Below are positions 37,201-46,557 of a stretch of DNA of 64,000 bases, in pieces (the stretch's first letter is position 1; each line of letters begins with the position of its first letter). The DNA comes from Bacteroidota bacterium (GTDB lineage: Bacteria; Bacteroidota; Bacteroidia; Chitinophagales; Saprospiraceae). Made by a program: the position numbers and the translations under genes. Below the pieces are notes generated by a model, which was not told the origin of the DNA, ran no database searches, and saw only the letters and a list, made by a program, of their open reading frames with translations. Where the stretch lies: NCBI GenBank assembly GCA_963169325.1, contig CAUJEY010000335.1, forward strand, positions 1 through 64,000. The letters run 5' to 3'.

Positions 37201-38824
37201 GAAAGGCCAAACCGTGACCTTCAAAAGCGACGAGAAAAAACCCGGCGACTTCGTTTCCATCGACCCCGACCAGGATACCCTGCGTTTCCAGGGGAAAACG
37301 GCGTTGTACGACATGAAAAACAGCCAGTTGAAAATCGGCGGCGTGGAAGTTATCAAATCGGCCGACGCCTTTATTTACCCCGACTCCGGCGACATCGAAA
37401 TCGAAGCCGGCGGCAAAATGAAGGAGCTGAAAAACGTGAAAATCGTGGCCGACACCGTGAACAAGTACCACACCATCAACCGCGCTACCGCCACCATCCT
37501 GGGTAAAAAATTGTACAACGCCACCGGCTTCTACGAATACAACATCCCCGGGCATACCCAGGAAATCTTCTTCAACAATATCATAGGCGAGCGCCGGGGC
37601 CCCGGCATGCCTTCTACCAAAAACGTGCTGACCACGGCCAGCGGCGACGTGAAGGAACCCGACAGTTTTCACATGGACGTAAAAACCCTGTTCAAAGGCG
37701 CCGTTATCCTCAAGGCCAACCAGCCTAACCTGCGCTTCGAGGGTTTTGCCAGTCTGAAAGCCGAGCTGCTCCCCAATCCCTGGTTCAGCGTGTACACCGA
37801 AGTGGATAAAAACGACCCGACCCTCCGCGTCAAGGACGTGAAGACGGAGGCCGGTGATCCCTTGTTTATTGGATTCTTCCTGTCCAAAGAGTCGGGGCAG
37901 TTGTATCCCTGCATTCTCCAGCAGCCTTATGCCCGCGTGGACCGGCCGATTATCAACTGCGAAGGCGTATTCAAATTCGACCCGCAAAACGACCGCTTCA
38001 CCTTCGGCGACTCGGCACGGGTAACCACGCCAAGCCTGTTCAAAGGCCCCAAACTGACGTACGACAACAAAACAGGCATCGCCAATGCCGAGGGCCCGCT
38101 CAGCATCGGCAGCGGCCTCGAATACATGAAAGTAAGCGCCGCCGGCCGCCTGCGGACCGACTATAACATCCCCGACACGGCCACGTTTACCGTCACCGGG
38201 GAATTTATGACCGGTATCGAAATGACCGTGCCCAAAGTGCTGATCGAAATGATGGTGAACGACATCAAAGCCTCCAGTTTCGACGCCACGGTGCCGCCTT
38301 TCAACAGCCAGGCCGCTTTTTACCAGCCGGCACTGAATGAATTTATCACCGATGAAAAAGACCGCGAAGAAGCCCAGGCCAACTTGCGCAACAACTTCCT
38401 GATCCTGCCGAAAAAAGACAACAAACATACCTTCCTGCTGGGCCGTCACCCGGTGATCTGGAACGCCGATTACCAGTCGTTCCTCAGCCTTGAAGACCGC
38501 ATTCCCATCGCGGCCATCAACGGCGAGCCGATCCAGAAAATGCTCAACGCCTATGTGGAATACAAGATGCCCGGCAATGCCGACGACCGCTTCTATCTCT
38601 ATATAAAAGCCTCGCCCGATCTGTGGTATTTCTTCGGCTACCAGGCCGGCGCCCTGAACGTGATATCCAGCAGCACGCGCTTCAACGACGCGCTGTTAGC
38701 CCTGAAACCCAAGGAAACGCAGATCAAAATGCCGGACGGGGAGATATATGAAATCGTGGCGGCCAATCCGTCGCTTGCGGATGCGTTTGTGAATCGGGTG
38801 AAGTCGGGGAGGAAGAAGGAGTAA
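34271..38824 (+). CDS. Giant exported protein of unknown function (1517 residues)
   Basis: The protein starts with a signal region (IRLFFLVAHCLLSTAYSLLAQ, cleavage near residue 29). The rest lacks transmembrane helices, repeats or a sorting domain at the end (which is VNRVKSGRKKE). Large parts are rich in beta strand and in recurring forms of the type FxGxxxFxF and VxFDS, which would fit an elongated stack of strands. I have seen similar unannotated proteins of this length in Bacteroidota genomes and recall no function. It is GC-rich like its neighbours. A long opposite frame (34346-38449 on the minus strand) is a shadow of its codon bias. Confidence 0.75.
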   Translation: MKLLSAAPIRLFFLVAHCLLSTAYSLLAQTPATAKFPDSPNEFVDKLGEFMTASKRPDMEESFAVFKKQYKSGQMTEADIQGIVRMSNLLAEQRLGAFPYYKSYINAVTAAKNDPDSTLFQRWHTFAEQALGGVEKGRTKPVIQFLDFSADFIGQRAFQAGEAGLIIWSVRGGKYEFVYEDQKPQLRCENINLVGVRKTDSTMVQNTSGVYYPFDGIWQGAGGKITWQNAGLDSSVYARLTNYTVEAKKPIFKCDSAEFFYPLYFPKGGIWGRFEENVVVSTKSGVSQFPRFESFDEALKIAKIGEGIEYVGGFKLWGSSVYGYGPANNPAQLTIYNKKRQRIFFGTAELFIIKREISIVAEGVNAKLFMDTDSLFHPAVDFRVEIPNQIIHLTRGEKGSERNPFFSSFYNMNLEAEKVSWYVANDSLEIGSRTGLAKGVMQKVEFESSNRFDASEYVRAQNITSVNPIAILYKLAQETAWDSTRQTKILSDDAFAMALNPKFNYSSIQTLLAEMVAAGFINYYFDRHEIEPRPKLSHYALASQGKKDYDAIKIESVSPTSNAKLDLKTKETTIYEVKRMEFSTRQRTGFIPNGREVTLLKNRDMRFGGRLFSGFALFEGNNMFFNYDKFQVEFDSVRNLDFYLPTGIKDKNGQPTADAMNSTVEYVSGILLVDAPNNKSGKEDLAIFPSLQSKKNSFVFYDRPSIQGGVYNRDSFYFKLDPFSFNGLDSYTSDMLRFKGEMSPAGIFDPFKETIVVRDHDKSFGYIHKTPVKGYPTYAKKGNYTGELDLSNKGFLGKGTVEYLTADIESEDIVFRPKQMTCTARKFFMEEDRTSAVKVPQARGEDVKVNWLPYRDSMYVESKVKAFELFKAPGYTHNGLLILTPSGLKGQGVFEWFGGKLTSKIIEYGPFQASSDTADLQIKALNGEDIVFDSRNVDGELDFDKQIGNFKANTADAATTLPLNQYRTSMNEFTWDMKGQTVTFKSDEKKPGDFVSIDPDQDTLRFQGKTALYDMKNSQLKIGGVEVIKSADAFIYPDSGDIEIEAGGKMKELKNVKIVADTVNKYHTINRATATILGKKLYNATGFYEYNIPGHTQEIFFNNIIGERRGPGMPSTKNVLTTASGDVKEPDSFHMDVKTLFKGAVILKANQPNLRFEGFASLKAELLPNPWFSVYTEVDKNDPTLRVKDVKTEAGDPLFIGFFLSKESGQLYPCILQQPYARVDRPIINCEGVFKFDPQNDRFTFGDSARVTTPSLFKGPKLTYDNKTGIANAEGPLSIGSGLEYMKVSAAGRLRTDYNIPDTATFTVTGEFMTGIEMTVPKVLIEMMVNDIKASSFDATVPPFNSQAAFYQPALNEFITDEKDREEAQANLRNNFLILPKKDNKHTFLLGRHPVIWNADYQSFLSLEDRIPIAAINGEPIQKMLNAYVEYKMPGNADDRFYLYIKASPDLWYFFGYQAGALNVISSSTRFNDALLALKPKETQIKMPDGEIYEIVAANPSLADAFVNRVKSGRKKE

Positions 38825-38924
38825 GGAGAAACAGGCGCTGCCCGGTTATTGCCTGAAACGTCCCAGTTATCAGGTTTTCTGTCCCATTCATTAGGTTGTT
38901 GTTGACTGGTGAAGAGGGGGGCGT

Positions 38925-38932
38925 TATTTTTG
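38925..38932 (+). promoter_or_regulatory. Promoter for the small HTH gene
   Basis: TATTTTTG matches TAnnTTTG, and TTG at 38902-38904 lies 20 bases upstream, as expected for the -33 element. The start codon is 61 bases downstream. Confidence 0.55.
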
Positions 38933-38992
38933 TATGGTGCGATTCCCCTATGCACTACATATTTTACTCCTCGCAAACACGCTCCTCCAGCC

Positions 38993-39196
38993 ATGCAAAA
39001 CAACAATTACATCAACAAAAAACAACTTCTGGCAGAATTCGGCATCTCCAGGGCCACCTTTTACCGGTTCATCAAACGGCAGGGTATATCGGTATCGCGC
39101 AGGCTGCTCTCACCTGCCGAGGCAACGCAATTGCGCGAAGCCCTGCTGCAGCACCGCTCCTATGATCCGCTGATGAGACAAGATGAGACAAGATGA
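38993..39196 (+). CDS. Small helix-turn-helix protein upstream of the RHS gene
   Basis: This 67-residue protein starts MQNNNYINKKQLLAEFGISR, continuing ATFYRFIKRQGISVSRR. It looks like a short MerR/excisionase-type helix-turn-helix. The second helix LLSPAEATQLREALLQH would be the second half. A longer frame from 38909 is rejected because the ATG at 38993 opens the fold. It has a good promoter. Its stop falls in a three-copy 10-base repeat, and the RHS gene starts 181 bases later, so it might regulate that gene. Confidence 0.65.
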   Translation: MQNNNYINKKQLLAEFGISRATFYRFIKRQGISVSRRLLSPAEATQLREALLQHRSYDPLMRQDETR

Positions 39197-39201
39197 GACA
39201 A
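39172..39201. repeat. Three tandem copies of GATGAGACAA
   Basis: Three exact 10-base copies run in a row across the stop codon of the HTH gene. The repeat is not a multiple of three, so copy-number change would alter the last codons of the HTH protein. Confidence 0.9.
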
Positions 39202-39376
39202 AAAGTGTGGGTGGCACGAGGGCATCTTTGTAGAGGGTATTCTGAAACCCATTTGCAGTCGAACCAGTTTGAAAATTACCAGCCTATCTATCTATTGAGA
39301 AAGGTGATTCGCTTCACTTGGTTGCAGACTCAAGTGTTTTACTACATGCAAATTTTTATCCGTTAAAAGCCGAAAT

Positions 39377-42300
39377 ATGCCTTCTGAAAGATTCTTTTAC
39401 CTCATTCTTTTATCACTATCCTTCACTGCCAGCCATATACTGGCCCAACCCGCCAACAAATACATTTCCGATGCGACCGTGCCGGCCCCAAATGCCGGGG
39501 CACTGGGTAAGTACGGCGATATTCCGGTGAGTTATTTTACCGGGGTGCCGGATATTGGCATTCCTATTTACACGGTACAGGAAGGTCCGTTAAGCCTGCC
39601 GATTTCCCTCAGTTACCACGCTTCCGGCACCAAAGTGGCTGAATTAGCCAGTTGGGTTGGTATGGGTTGGAGCCTGAATGCCGGTGGGATAATAACACGG
39701 GTGGTACAGGGCCTTCCGGATGAAACCGCAGCAACCGGTTATTACAATTACGGGCAATATTTGCCGCCGCCTAATGACCCCAATATAACGTCCTTTTTAG
39801 TCAGTGCCGGTAACGGTTCGTATGACACGGAACCTGACCTTTTTACTTTTAACGTTGCGGGGTACACCGGCAAGTTTTATATCGATCATAAAAATGCAAC
39901 CGCAGTTGGAAAACCAGCCTACCAACTGATTCCGCAGCAGGATTTGAAGATCGAATTCACCACCGATTTTACCCGGTTTATCCTTTTGGCGCCAGACGGC
40001 ACACGATATACATTTGGGAAATCTGTAGTGAACGGCTCTGATGTAGATGCCCGGGAATTTACGCATCAATTCGGCGAAGCCAGTTGGAAAACATTTTGCT
40101 CCAGTTGGTACCTCATCCAGGTGGAAAGCCCAGACCGGAAATTTTCGATTTCTTTGTCTTATGCCAACGACACCTATGCTTATATGAATCTTGCGCCCTG
40201 TACCTGGGTGGAAATCATGGAAGGTTGCCCGCCCAATTACGGCAGTTCGGGCTCAACCGGCTATCAATGCAGTGGCACTTCCGGTATAGATACCTACCAC
40301 AATGGATTTACCACTGAAGTTACAGGCAAACGTTTGAGTTCCATCAACTTTAGTACCGGTGCGGTGACATTTAACGCCACAGTGAACCGGCAAGACCTCG
40401 ATGCTCAAAATGGCGCTAATCTGGATGCCAAACGATTGGAATCGATTCAAATCGCAACGGGTACACCCGAGCTTGCCTGTAAGAAATTTGAATTTTCGTA
40501 TGATTATTTTCAGGACCCCGCCAAAACCGCTTCCTATGCCAAACGGCTAAGATTATTGCAGATTCAAGAAAAATCTTGCGATGGAACACTGGTAGTTCCG
40601 GCGTATGTTTTCAATTATAACGGGAGTTTTCTGCCTTACCGCTTGTCAAAATCAACCGACCACTGGGGCTTTTACAACGGTGCTACCCAAAATGAAACCC
40701 AAATAGTCAGTATTCCGCCCACCACGTTACCGGTTCTGGGAATGGGTACTTACCGATCCTATGGAGCTGCCAACAAAGAGACGAATGTAACCGAAATGAA
40801 GAAGGGGATTCTGACCGATATTACTTACCCGACCGGCGGCAAGACATTTTTTACGTACGAGGCGAATACCGTTTATCAAAGTTTGCCAACGACCCTGGTA
40901 AAACTGACCTTGCAAAGTTGTAACGACTTGCCGGCAAATTGTTGCGGCACACGTACCGGCACCTCCGGACTTATCCAGTTCACTGCGGCTGAATTAGCAA
41001 ATAATAATACCAAGTTTAAAGCGCAGCTGTGGAACATTCCAAATCAAGGTTTCCCGCCGCCGACCTGTATTAATCAACCCGCTTCCTGTATAATACAAGC
41101 TTATAATGCCAATGGTACGCCATTAGGTTCGTCCGTTGGGTTTAACATTCCAGCTAATTTTGGTACTGACTCGATCGTCCAAAACCTCTCGGCACTGGGC
41201 AACTTCCAACCGAATACAAATTATTACTTTACCATCCAGAGTACCAACGGTTACAGCACCTTAACTATCAACTCCACCACCTCGGTTTGGCAAAATTACA
41301 CCGTCGGCGGATTGCGGATCAAACAGATACGAACCTCGGAAAGTGGCGTACAAACTGCAAATGATATTATCAAGAATTATGAATACCTGCAAACGGATAA
41401 TACGACAAGCAGCGGTGTGATATATAAAACGGCCAAGTATGGTAACAATATCACTGGTACAGCACAGTTGTTAACTCCCACCGGCACCAATTATGACGGA
41501 TTTTATCGCATGTTTTTTTCCGAACAGCCGGTATTTCCATTGTATAATTTCGAGGGGTACAGTTGTGGTTATGCCAGGGTAAAAGAGCAGTTTAACGGAA
41601 ATGGAGAAAAAGTATATGAGTTTTCCTACATCCAGAATTACAATAACTATACAAATTCGAACGTATATCCAAACCAGCCGGATCAGCCAACTGTCTCCCT
41701 GGGAAAACCGGCTAAAGAGAGTGCTTATAATTCGACCGGAACTTTGCAGGCCCAAACAATTTCGGCAGGAGGAGAATCCAGCATTTCCAGTATTAACGCA
41801 GGCTACATATACAAAATAGTCAACTCATCGTATACCTGTTTTGACCCGCCCAATAACAGCTCTTTTGGCGCTACGGGTGTCAGCTACGCGTTTTACAATA
41901 TTACCACCAATTGGTACAAATTAACTGCTACATCCGAAACCCTGGATGGCGTCACCACGGCAACCTCCTACGAATACGATAGCCAAAACCGTTTCTATGC
42001 GCCCACAGCCACGCAAATCACTAATTCAGATGGAAAAACAAATCGCACCGAATATAAATATCCGCATGATTTGACCGCGGGATGCCTTCGGGATTCGCTG
42101 CTACGTAAAAATATGATTGCGGCGCCCTGGCAAACTATTGTCAAAGTCAGTAATGTGCAGGTGGATGGTTCGGAAACCGTATTCGGCGCATATAATTTAA
42201 CGACAGGCGCATTTTCTTCCGCCACAGCCTGTGCAACGGGTACTTTCCCACGCCCCTATCAGGTTAAACGATATGAGGTTACCTGGAACAACGGAGTCAT

Positions 42301-45300
42301 TACAACCGGCAGTTGGGTGACAAAAGGCACGTTTAATTCCTACAACACAAAGGGGAAGCCGGCCTCTTTTACCACCGCGAATTGGGCCGATCCGGAAACT
42401 TATACCTGGAATACGGCCGGACTCATTCTGACCCGCACTTTTAAAAGCCATGCGGTTTCGTATGATTATTATCCCGGTACACGCCTGTTGCGCCTGATCA
42501 CGGATATCGACGGCCGAAAAACCGGATTTACTTACGACAAGTTGATGCGGTTGGCCAAAGCGACCAAAGACAATGCAGGTATATCCGGCGAGACGGTGTC
42601 AGACGGCAACGTAAAAACCGAGTACACTTATCATTACAAGATTGTCGCCGATCCGTTTAACCGGATAAAAACAAAAACTACTTTCACCCATACAAGCGGT
42701 AGCGGCCTTGATTCCACCATTGTATTTGAATATTTTGACGGCATCGGCAGGGGCTTACAGACGGTAAAAAAAGCCTGGTCACCCGCCCAAAAGGATGTTG
42801 TTGCCGGGGTATTATACGACAACCAGGGCCGTTTGTCCAAGGAATATACACCTTTCGAAACAACCAACAATAACGGCGCATTTGCCACAGTTCCGGGGAG
42901 TCAGCCGCATACACTTTATCAGTACGAAGCATCTCCGCTCAACCGGACGATTTCCCTTACGCCACCTGGCTGGTATGCCACTACCACGGCGTATTCCGGC
43001 AATGCAGCCAATGAAGTAGGATATTACAATGGCAGTTCCGCTACCTCATATTACCCGGCCAATAGTTTGAACAAAACTACCATCACTACCCCGCAATCAT
43101 CGGCGAAGAACCTCGAAACCATCACCTATACGGATAAAAAAGGGCGGGTATTGCTCACCCGTCGCAAGGAATCGGGCAGCAGCACCAATATAGCCGACAC
43201 GTATTCGCTTTACGACGACAAAGATCGCGTCAACCGCGTCTTGCCGCCGGGCGTAAGCACCGGCGCCTCTGAAGCGAGCCTGCGTTTCGATTATGTCTAC
43301 GATGCCGCAGATCGTATGACCTCGAAGAAAGTACCGGATGCGGCGGCTGTGACCATGAAATATAACAACCGCGATCAGCTGGTGCTGTCGCAAGATGGGA
43401 ACCTGTTAGCCGCCGGGAAATGGATGCTGGTGAAATACGACGACTATGGCCGACCCATCAGCAGCGGCCTGCACACGGGCGCCAACCCGGACCCGAATAA
43501 CACGGGTTTGGCTTACAATGAGCAACATACAGCCACTACTTACGGTACGAGCGGTGTGGAATTAGGAAAGATAAAGACCGCTCAATCCTGGATGCCCGGC
43601 GGCGCCTCCATCACCCGCACCTACACTTACAGCACAATAACCGGTCGTATGCTGACCGATAACGGCGCTAACCACCTCAACGGCAATACCGGCTCAGACA
43701 ACTATACTTACGCCTACGATTATGCCGGCAATCTGCTAAGCGAAACCCGCGCCCACAAAACCAGCAGCGCTTCTGCTACCCTGACCTTGCTGACGCGTCG
43801 CGCATACGACCACTCCGGACGCAATACGGCTTTGTATCATAAAATCAATACCAACGCTGAAAAACAATTGGCAAAATACGTCTACGATTTTCGGGACCGA
43901 TTGATCGACAAGAGCCTGGATTCCGTTCGGGTGGGCTCGGTTAGTTCCTGGCTGCAAAGTATCGATTACGCCTACAATGAGCAAAACTGGCTCACTTCCA
44001 TCAATAGCGGGAGCAGTTTCGGCGCGCTCTCGCAAGATGCCATTGCCCTTTGTAGCACCAACCCCGGTACGCCCAACCCGGCTGAAACCGCTTACGCGAC
44101 TAACCCCGACGGCAATGATCTTTTCAAAGTTGATCTCTATTACGACAGCCCGGGATTGACATTTGGCAGCCCGGCCCCCAACGGCCAGCGCAACGGCAAT
44201 ATCTCCCAGCTCGTATGGCAAACCCGCGGTCGCCAGCGCCAGGGCTATACCCTGCAATACGACTACCTCGACCGGCTCACCACGGCATACTATGCCGACA
44301 TCAATTCTGCCGGTACGGCCACCACCGACAACAAATACCAGGAAAACATCAGTTACGCCGATGCGCGTGGCAACATCCAGTCCATCAACCGCAGAGGCAT
44401 GTACAAAGACCCCTTCGGCGCGACCTGTTTCACCAACGGTGTGATTGATAACCTGACTTACACCTATAACTACGCCTCCAATCGAATCCAAAAAATAGCG
44501 GATGCCACTACCAACTCGGCTGCCAAAGCCCAGGGCTTCAACCCCGGCAGTGCCGGCGGTACGTCCACTTATTCGTATGATGCCAACGGCAACCTAATCT
44601 CCGACCCCTACAAGGGCATAAGCGGCATGACGGTGACTTACAATCACCTCAACTTGCCCTCTTTGATGAGTTTCGGCTCCAACGGATCGCTCGCCATACT
44701 CTACGACCATGCCGGTAAAAAACTCCGCAAAACCGTATCGCCCACCACCAGCACCGGCTACACCCAGGATTATGTTAGCGGCCTTGAATACCGCACCAAT
44801 GGCGGCGGCGGAACGCTTACCTTAGAGGCGATATACCATGCAGAAGGGCGGGTCACCCCGCTCAGCGGATCGAATTACCAATATGAATACACCATAAAAG
44901 ATCACCTCGGCAATGCCCGGCTGAGTTTTGCCGATTTAAATGCCAATAGTATCGTGGATGTGCCGGGAGATATTTTGCAGGAAAACCACTACTATCCATT
45001 TGGGATGAATATGAACTACGGGTGGATGAATGCAACGGCTTTGGACAACCGGTATCAGTATAATGGGAAGGAATTGAATGATGATTTTGGGTTGAATTGG
45101 AATGATTATGGGGCGCGGTGGTATGATGCGGCAGTGGGGAGGTTTCCTAGTGTAGATCCAATTATTGATAAATTTCCGTACCTTACTCCTTATAATTATG
45201 CAAGCAATAGCCCTGTGGCGAAGATTGACTTATACGGATTGCAGGGTATACCAACTACAGCGGATGGCGTTTGGCAGTACATGTGGTCTTCAACTGGATT

Positions 45301-45877
45301 AACAAATGATTGGGGTGGAATAGACAAGGTTAAACAATTGGCTAAAGATGTAGTGATAGAATCTGGTAAAATAATAGCTACCATGGCTATCATTGAAATA
45401 GCAACACCTGTTATAATTGAAGCCTTGGGGGTTGAGGGTGGAGAAGCCATCGCATTGACAACCTCAGCAATACGGGCAGAGAGGTCTGTGGCTAATACAA
45501 TAGTGCCAGCGGCAAATAGTGAAGTGAGACAGGCAGCCTTAAATAGAGCTGTAGTGGAGGTGGAAACAAGCGCGAAACCGCCAACTATGACAGCTGCTGT
45601 GCGTGATGCTGAAACTGGGAAAATTTATACGGATGTTAGCGGTAAGCCTCACCCAATTTTAAGCAAAGATCTTCAAAAACAAGCTCCTAATCCATCTAAA
45701 GAACCTTGGCCGCCATGTAATTGCGCTGAAACTAAGGCGGCAAACCAAGCCGTTAAAGACGGGGCTAAGCTAAAAAACCTCGAGCATCACACAGTAAGAA
45801 CCAAAACTGGCCAAATGGCACCTCCATGCAGGAACTGCCGGGAAACATTAAAACAATCGACGCATGTCAAAAACTAG
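39377..45877 (+). CDS. RHS/YD-repeat protein with C-terminal deaminase toxin
   Basis: This 2166-residue protein has a signal peptide (FFYLILLSLSFTASHILAQ) and the typical Bacteroidota RHS opening: GDIPVSYFTGVPDIGIPIYT, LPISLSYHASGTKVAELASW and VGMGWSLNAGG. YD repeats fill about residues 950-1850. The RHS core near residues 1840-1955 ends in SPVAKIDLYGLQG. The last 210 residues are a variable tip. In it, CNCAE (2114-2118) and PCRNC (C2151, C2154) form a zinc deaminase site of the CAE-PCxxC type, most like the YwqJ deaminase group. Such toxins deaminate nucleic acid bases. The tip is AT-rich, and the stop overlaps the immunity gene by 14 bases. Confidence 0.85.
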   Translation: MPSERFFYLILLSLSFTASHILAQPANKYISDATVPAPNAGALGKYGDIPVSYFTGVPDIGIPIYTVQEGPLSLPISLSYHASGTKVAELASWVGMGWSLNAGGIITRVVQGLPDETAATGYYNYGQYLPPPNDPNITSFLVSAGNGSYDTEPDLFTFNVAGYTGKFYIDHKNATAVGKPAYQLIPQQDLKIEFTTDFTRFILLAPDGTRYTFGKSVVNGSDVDAREFTHQFGEASWKTFCSSWYLIQVESPDRKFSISLSYANDTYAYMNLAPCTWVEIMEGCPPNYGSSGSTGYQCSGTSGIDTYHNGFTTEVTGKRLSSINFSTGAVTFNATVNRQDLDAQNGANLDAKRLESIQIATGTPELACKKFEFSYDYFQDPAKTASYAKRLRLLQIQEKSCDGTLVVPAYVFNYNGSFLPYRLSKSTDHWGFYNGATQNETQIVSIPPTTLPVLGMGTYRSYGAANKETNVTEMKKGILTDITYPTGGKTFFTYEANTVYQSLPTTLVKLTLQSCNDLPANCCGTRTGTSGLIQFTAAELANNNTKFKAQLWNIPNQGFPPPTCINQPASCIIQAYNANGTPLGSSVGFNIPANFGTDSIVQNLSALGNFQPNTNYYFTIQSTNGYSTLTINSTTSVWQNYTVGGLRIKQIRTSESGVQTANDIIKNYEYLQTDNTTSSGVIYKTAKYGNNITGTAQLLTPTGTNYDGFYRMFFSEQPVFPLYNFEGYSCGYARVKEQFNGNGEKVYEFSYIQNYNNYTNSNVYPNQPDQPTVSLGKPAKESAYNSTGTLQAQTISAGGESSISSINAGYIYKIVNSSYTCFDPPNNSSFGATGVSYAFYNITTNWYKLTATSETLDGVTTATSYEYDSQNRFYAPTATQITNSDGKTNRTEYKYPHDLTAGCLRDSLLRKNMIAAPWQTIVKVSNVQVDGSETVFGAYNLTTGAFSSATACATGTFPRPYQVKRYEVTWNNGVITTGSWVTKGTFNSYNTKGKPASFTTANWADPETYTWNTAGLILTRTFKSHAVSYDYYPGTRLLRLITDIDGRKTGFTYDKLMRLAKATKDNAGISGETVSDGNVKTEYTYHYKIVADPFNRIKTKTTFTHTSGSGLDSTIVFEYFDGIGRGLQTVKKAWSPAQKDVVAGVLYDNQGRLSKEYTPFETTNNNGAFATVPGSQPHTLYQYEASPLNRTISLTPPGWYATTTAYSGNAANEVGYYNGSSATSYYPANSLNKTTITTPQSSAKNLETITYTDKKGRVLLTRRKESGSSTNIADTYSLYDDKDRVNRVLPPGVSTGASEASLRFDYVYDAADRMTSKKVPDAAAVTMKYNNRDQLVLSQDGNLLAAGKWMLVKYDDYGRPISSGLHTGANPDPNNTGLAYNEQHTATTYGTSGVELGKIKTAQSWMPGGASITRTYTYSTITGRMLTDNGANHLNGNTGSDNYTYAYDYAGNLLSETRAHKTSSASATLTLLTRRAYDHSGRNTALYHKINTNAEKQLAKYVYDFRDRLIDKSLDSVRVGSVSSWLQSIDYAYNEQNWLTSINSGSSFGALSQDAIALCSTNPGTPNPAETAYATNPDGNDLFKVDLYYDSPGLTFGSPAPNGQRNGNISQLVWQTRGRQRQGYTLQYDYLDRLTTAYYADINSAGTATTDNKYQENISYADARGNIQSINRRGMYKDPFGATCFTNGVIDNLTYTYNYASNRIQKIADATTNSAAKAQGFNPGSAGGTSTYSYDANGNLISDPYKGISGMTVTYNHLNLPSLMSFGSNGSLAILYDHAGKKLRKTVSPTTSTGYTQDYVSGLEYRTNGGGGTLTLEAIYHAEGRVTPLSGSNYQYEYTIKDHLGNARLSFADLNANSIVDVPGDILQENHYYPFGMNMNYGWMNATALDNRYQYNGKELNDDFGLNWNDYGARWYDAAVGRFPSVDPIIDKFPYLTPYNYASNSPVAKIDLYGLQGIPTTADGVWQYMWSSTGLTNDWGGIDKVKQLAKDVVIESGKIIATMAIIEIATPVIIEALGVEGGEAIALTTSAIRAERSVANTIVPAANSEVRQAALNRAVVEVETSAKPPTMTAAVRDAETGKIYTDVSGKPHPILSKDLQKQAPNPSKEPWPPCNCAETKAANQAVKDGAKLKNLEHHTVRTKTGQMAPPCRNCRETLKQSTHVKN

Positions 45878-46313
45878 ATTTTCTTCTGATCATATTAGTG
45901 ACATTATGTTGCAATCAGGGTGGTTCAATGGTCGAACAATTGAGGTTAATTCATTGAAAAATGAGTTAATTGCAAATGGATATGACTGGTTCGAAGCGGT
46001 TGAAATGTTTTTGAGTGAGTTTGGCAATTTAGAAATAAAGTTCATAGAAGCCGGCGAATCAGAAGTATTTCACTTTAATGTATTAAAATCTATTCATGAT
46101 ATTGCATCTGACTGGGTAAATATTGATTATAAAAATAAAATAAAGAGAAAGATATGTGTTATAGGGCAATCGCATAGAGGCTATTTGACTTTATGTATGG
46201 CGAGCAATGGATATGTGTACGCAGGGTTTGATGATTTGCTCTATTTTGTGGCTGAAAATGGTATAAAAGCTATTGAAAACTTAATTAATAAAGTTGACAT
46301 GGCAGAAATATAG
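45864..46313 (+). CDS. SUKH-3-like immunity protein for the RHS toxin
   Basis: This 149-residue protein overlaps the toxin gene by 14 bases, the usual toxin/immunity layout. It starts SKTRFSSDHISDIMLQSGWF and NGRTIEV, and then EVNSLKNELIANGYDWFEAV and FLSEFGNLEIKF. This matches the SUKH-3 pattern (GWxxGR near the start, fLxxFGxLxI next). SUKH-3 proteins are frequent partners of YwqJ-type deaminase toxins. It is strongly AT-rich compared with the RHS body, as expected for an exchanged tip cassette. It should bind the tip and block it in the producer and its kin. Confidence 0.75.
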   Translation: MSKTRFSSDHISDIMLQSGWFNGRTIEVNSLKNELIANGYDWFEAVEMFLSEFGNLEIKFIEAGESEVFHFNVLKSIHDIASDWVNIDYKNKIKRKICVIGQSHRGYLTLCMASNGYVYAGFDDLLYFVAENGIKAIENLINKVDMAEI

Positions 46314-46557
46314 TCGGTAATTTCTGGTTTATAAAAATCCATAATATAGTTCTTGGTTTTTTGATATATTTCATTGAAGATAAAATCATCATTAGAATAT
46401 ACAAGATATTTATTTCCCTATTGACTTGCTTTTTTAAAAAGGAAGAGGATGGCTTGGGTAAAAGGCATAAAGTGAAAACAAGGCTTTGCGCACTACATTT
46501 TATAGAAAAAATATGACTATTTAATAGCGTTAATATTTTCAGATCAATAACCCTCCT

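Noticed and set aside
34346..38449. Open frame of 1367 codons on the minus strand opposite the giant exported protein
   Set aside because: It has no signal, domain or strand pattern of its own and mirrors the GC-rich third positions of the plus-strand gene. It is a shadow frame.
39172..39201. Three 10-base repeats as phase-variation switch of the RHS gene
   Set aside because: The repeat lies in the tail of the HTH gene, about 180 bases before the RHS start and not in its frame or core promoter; only three copies are present.
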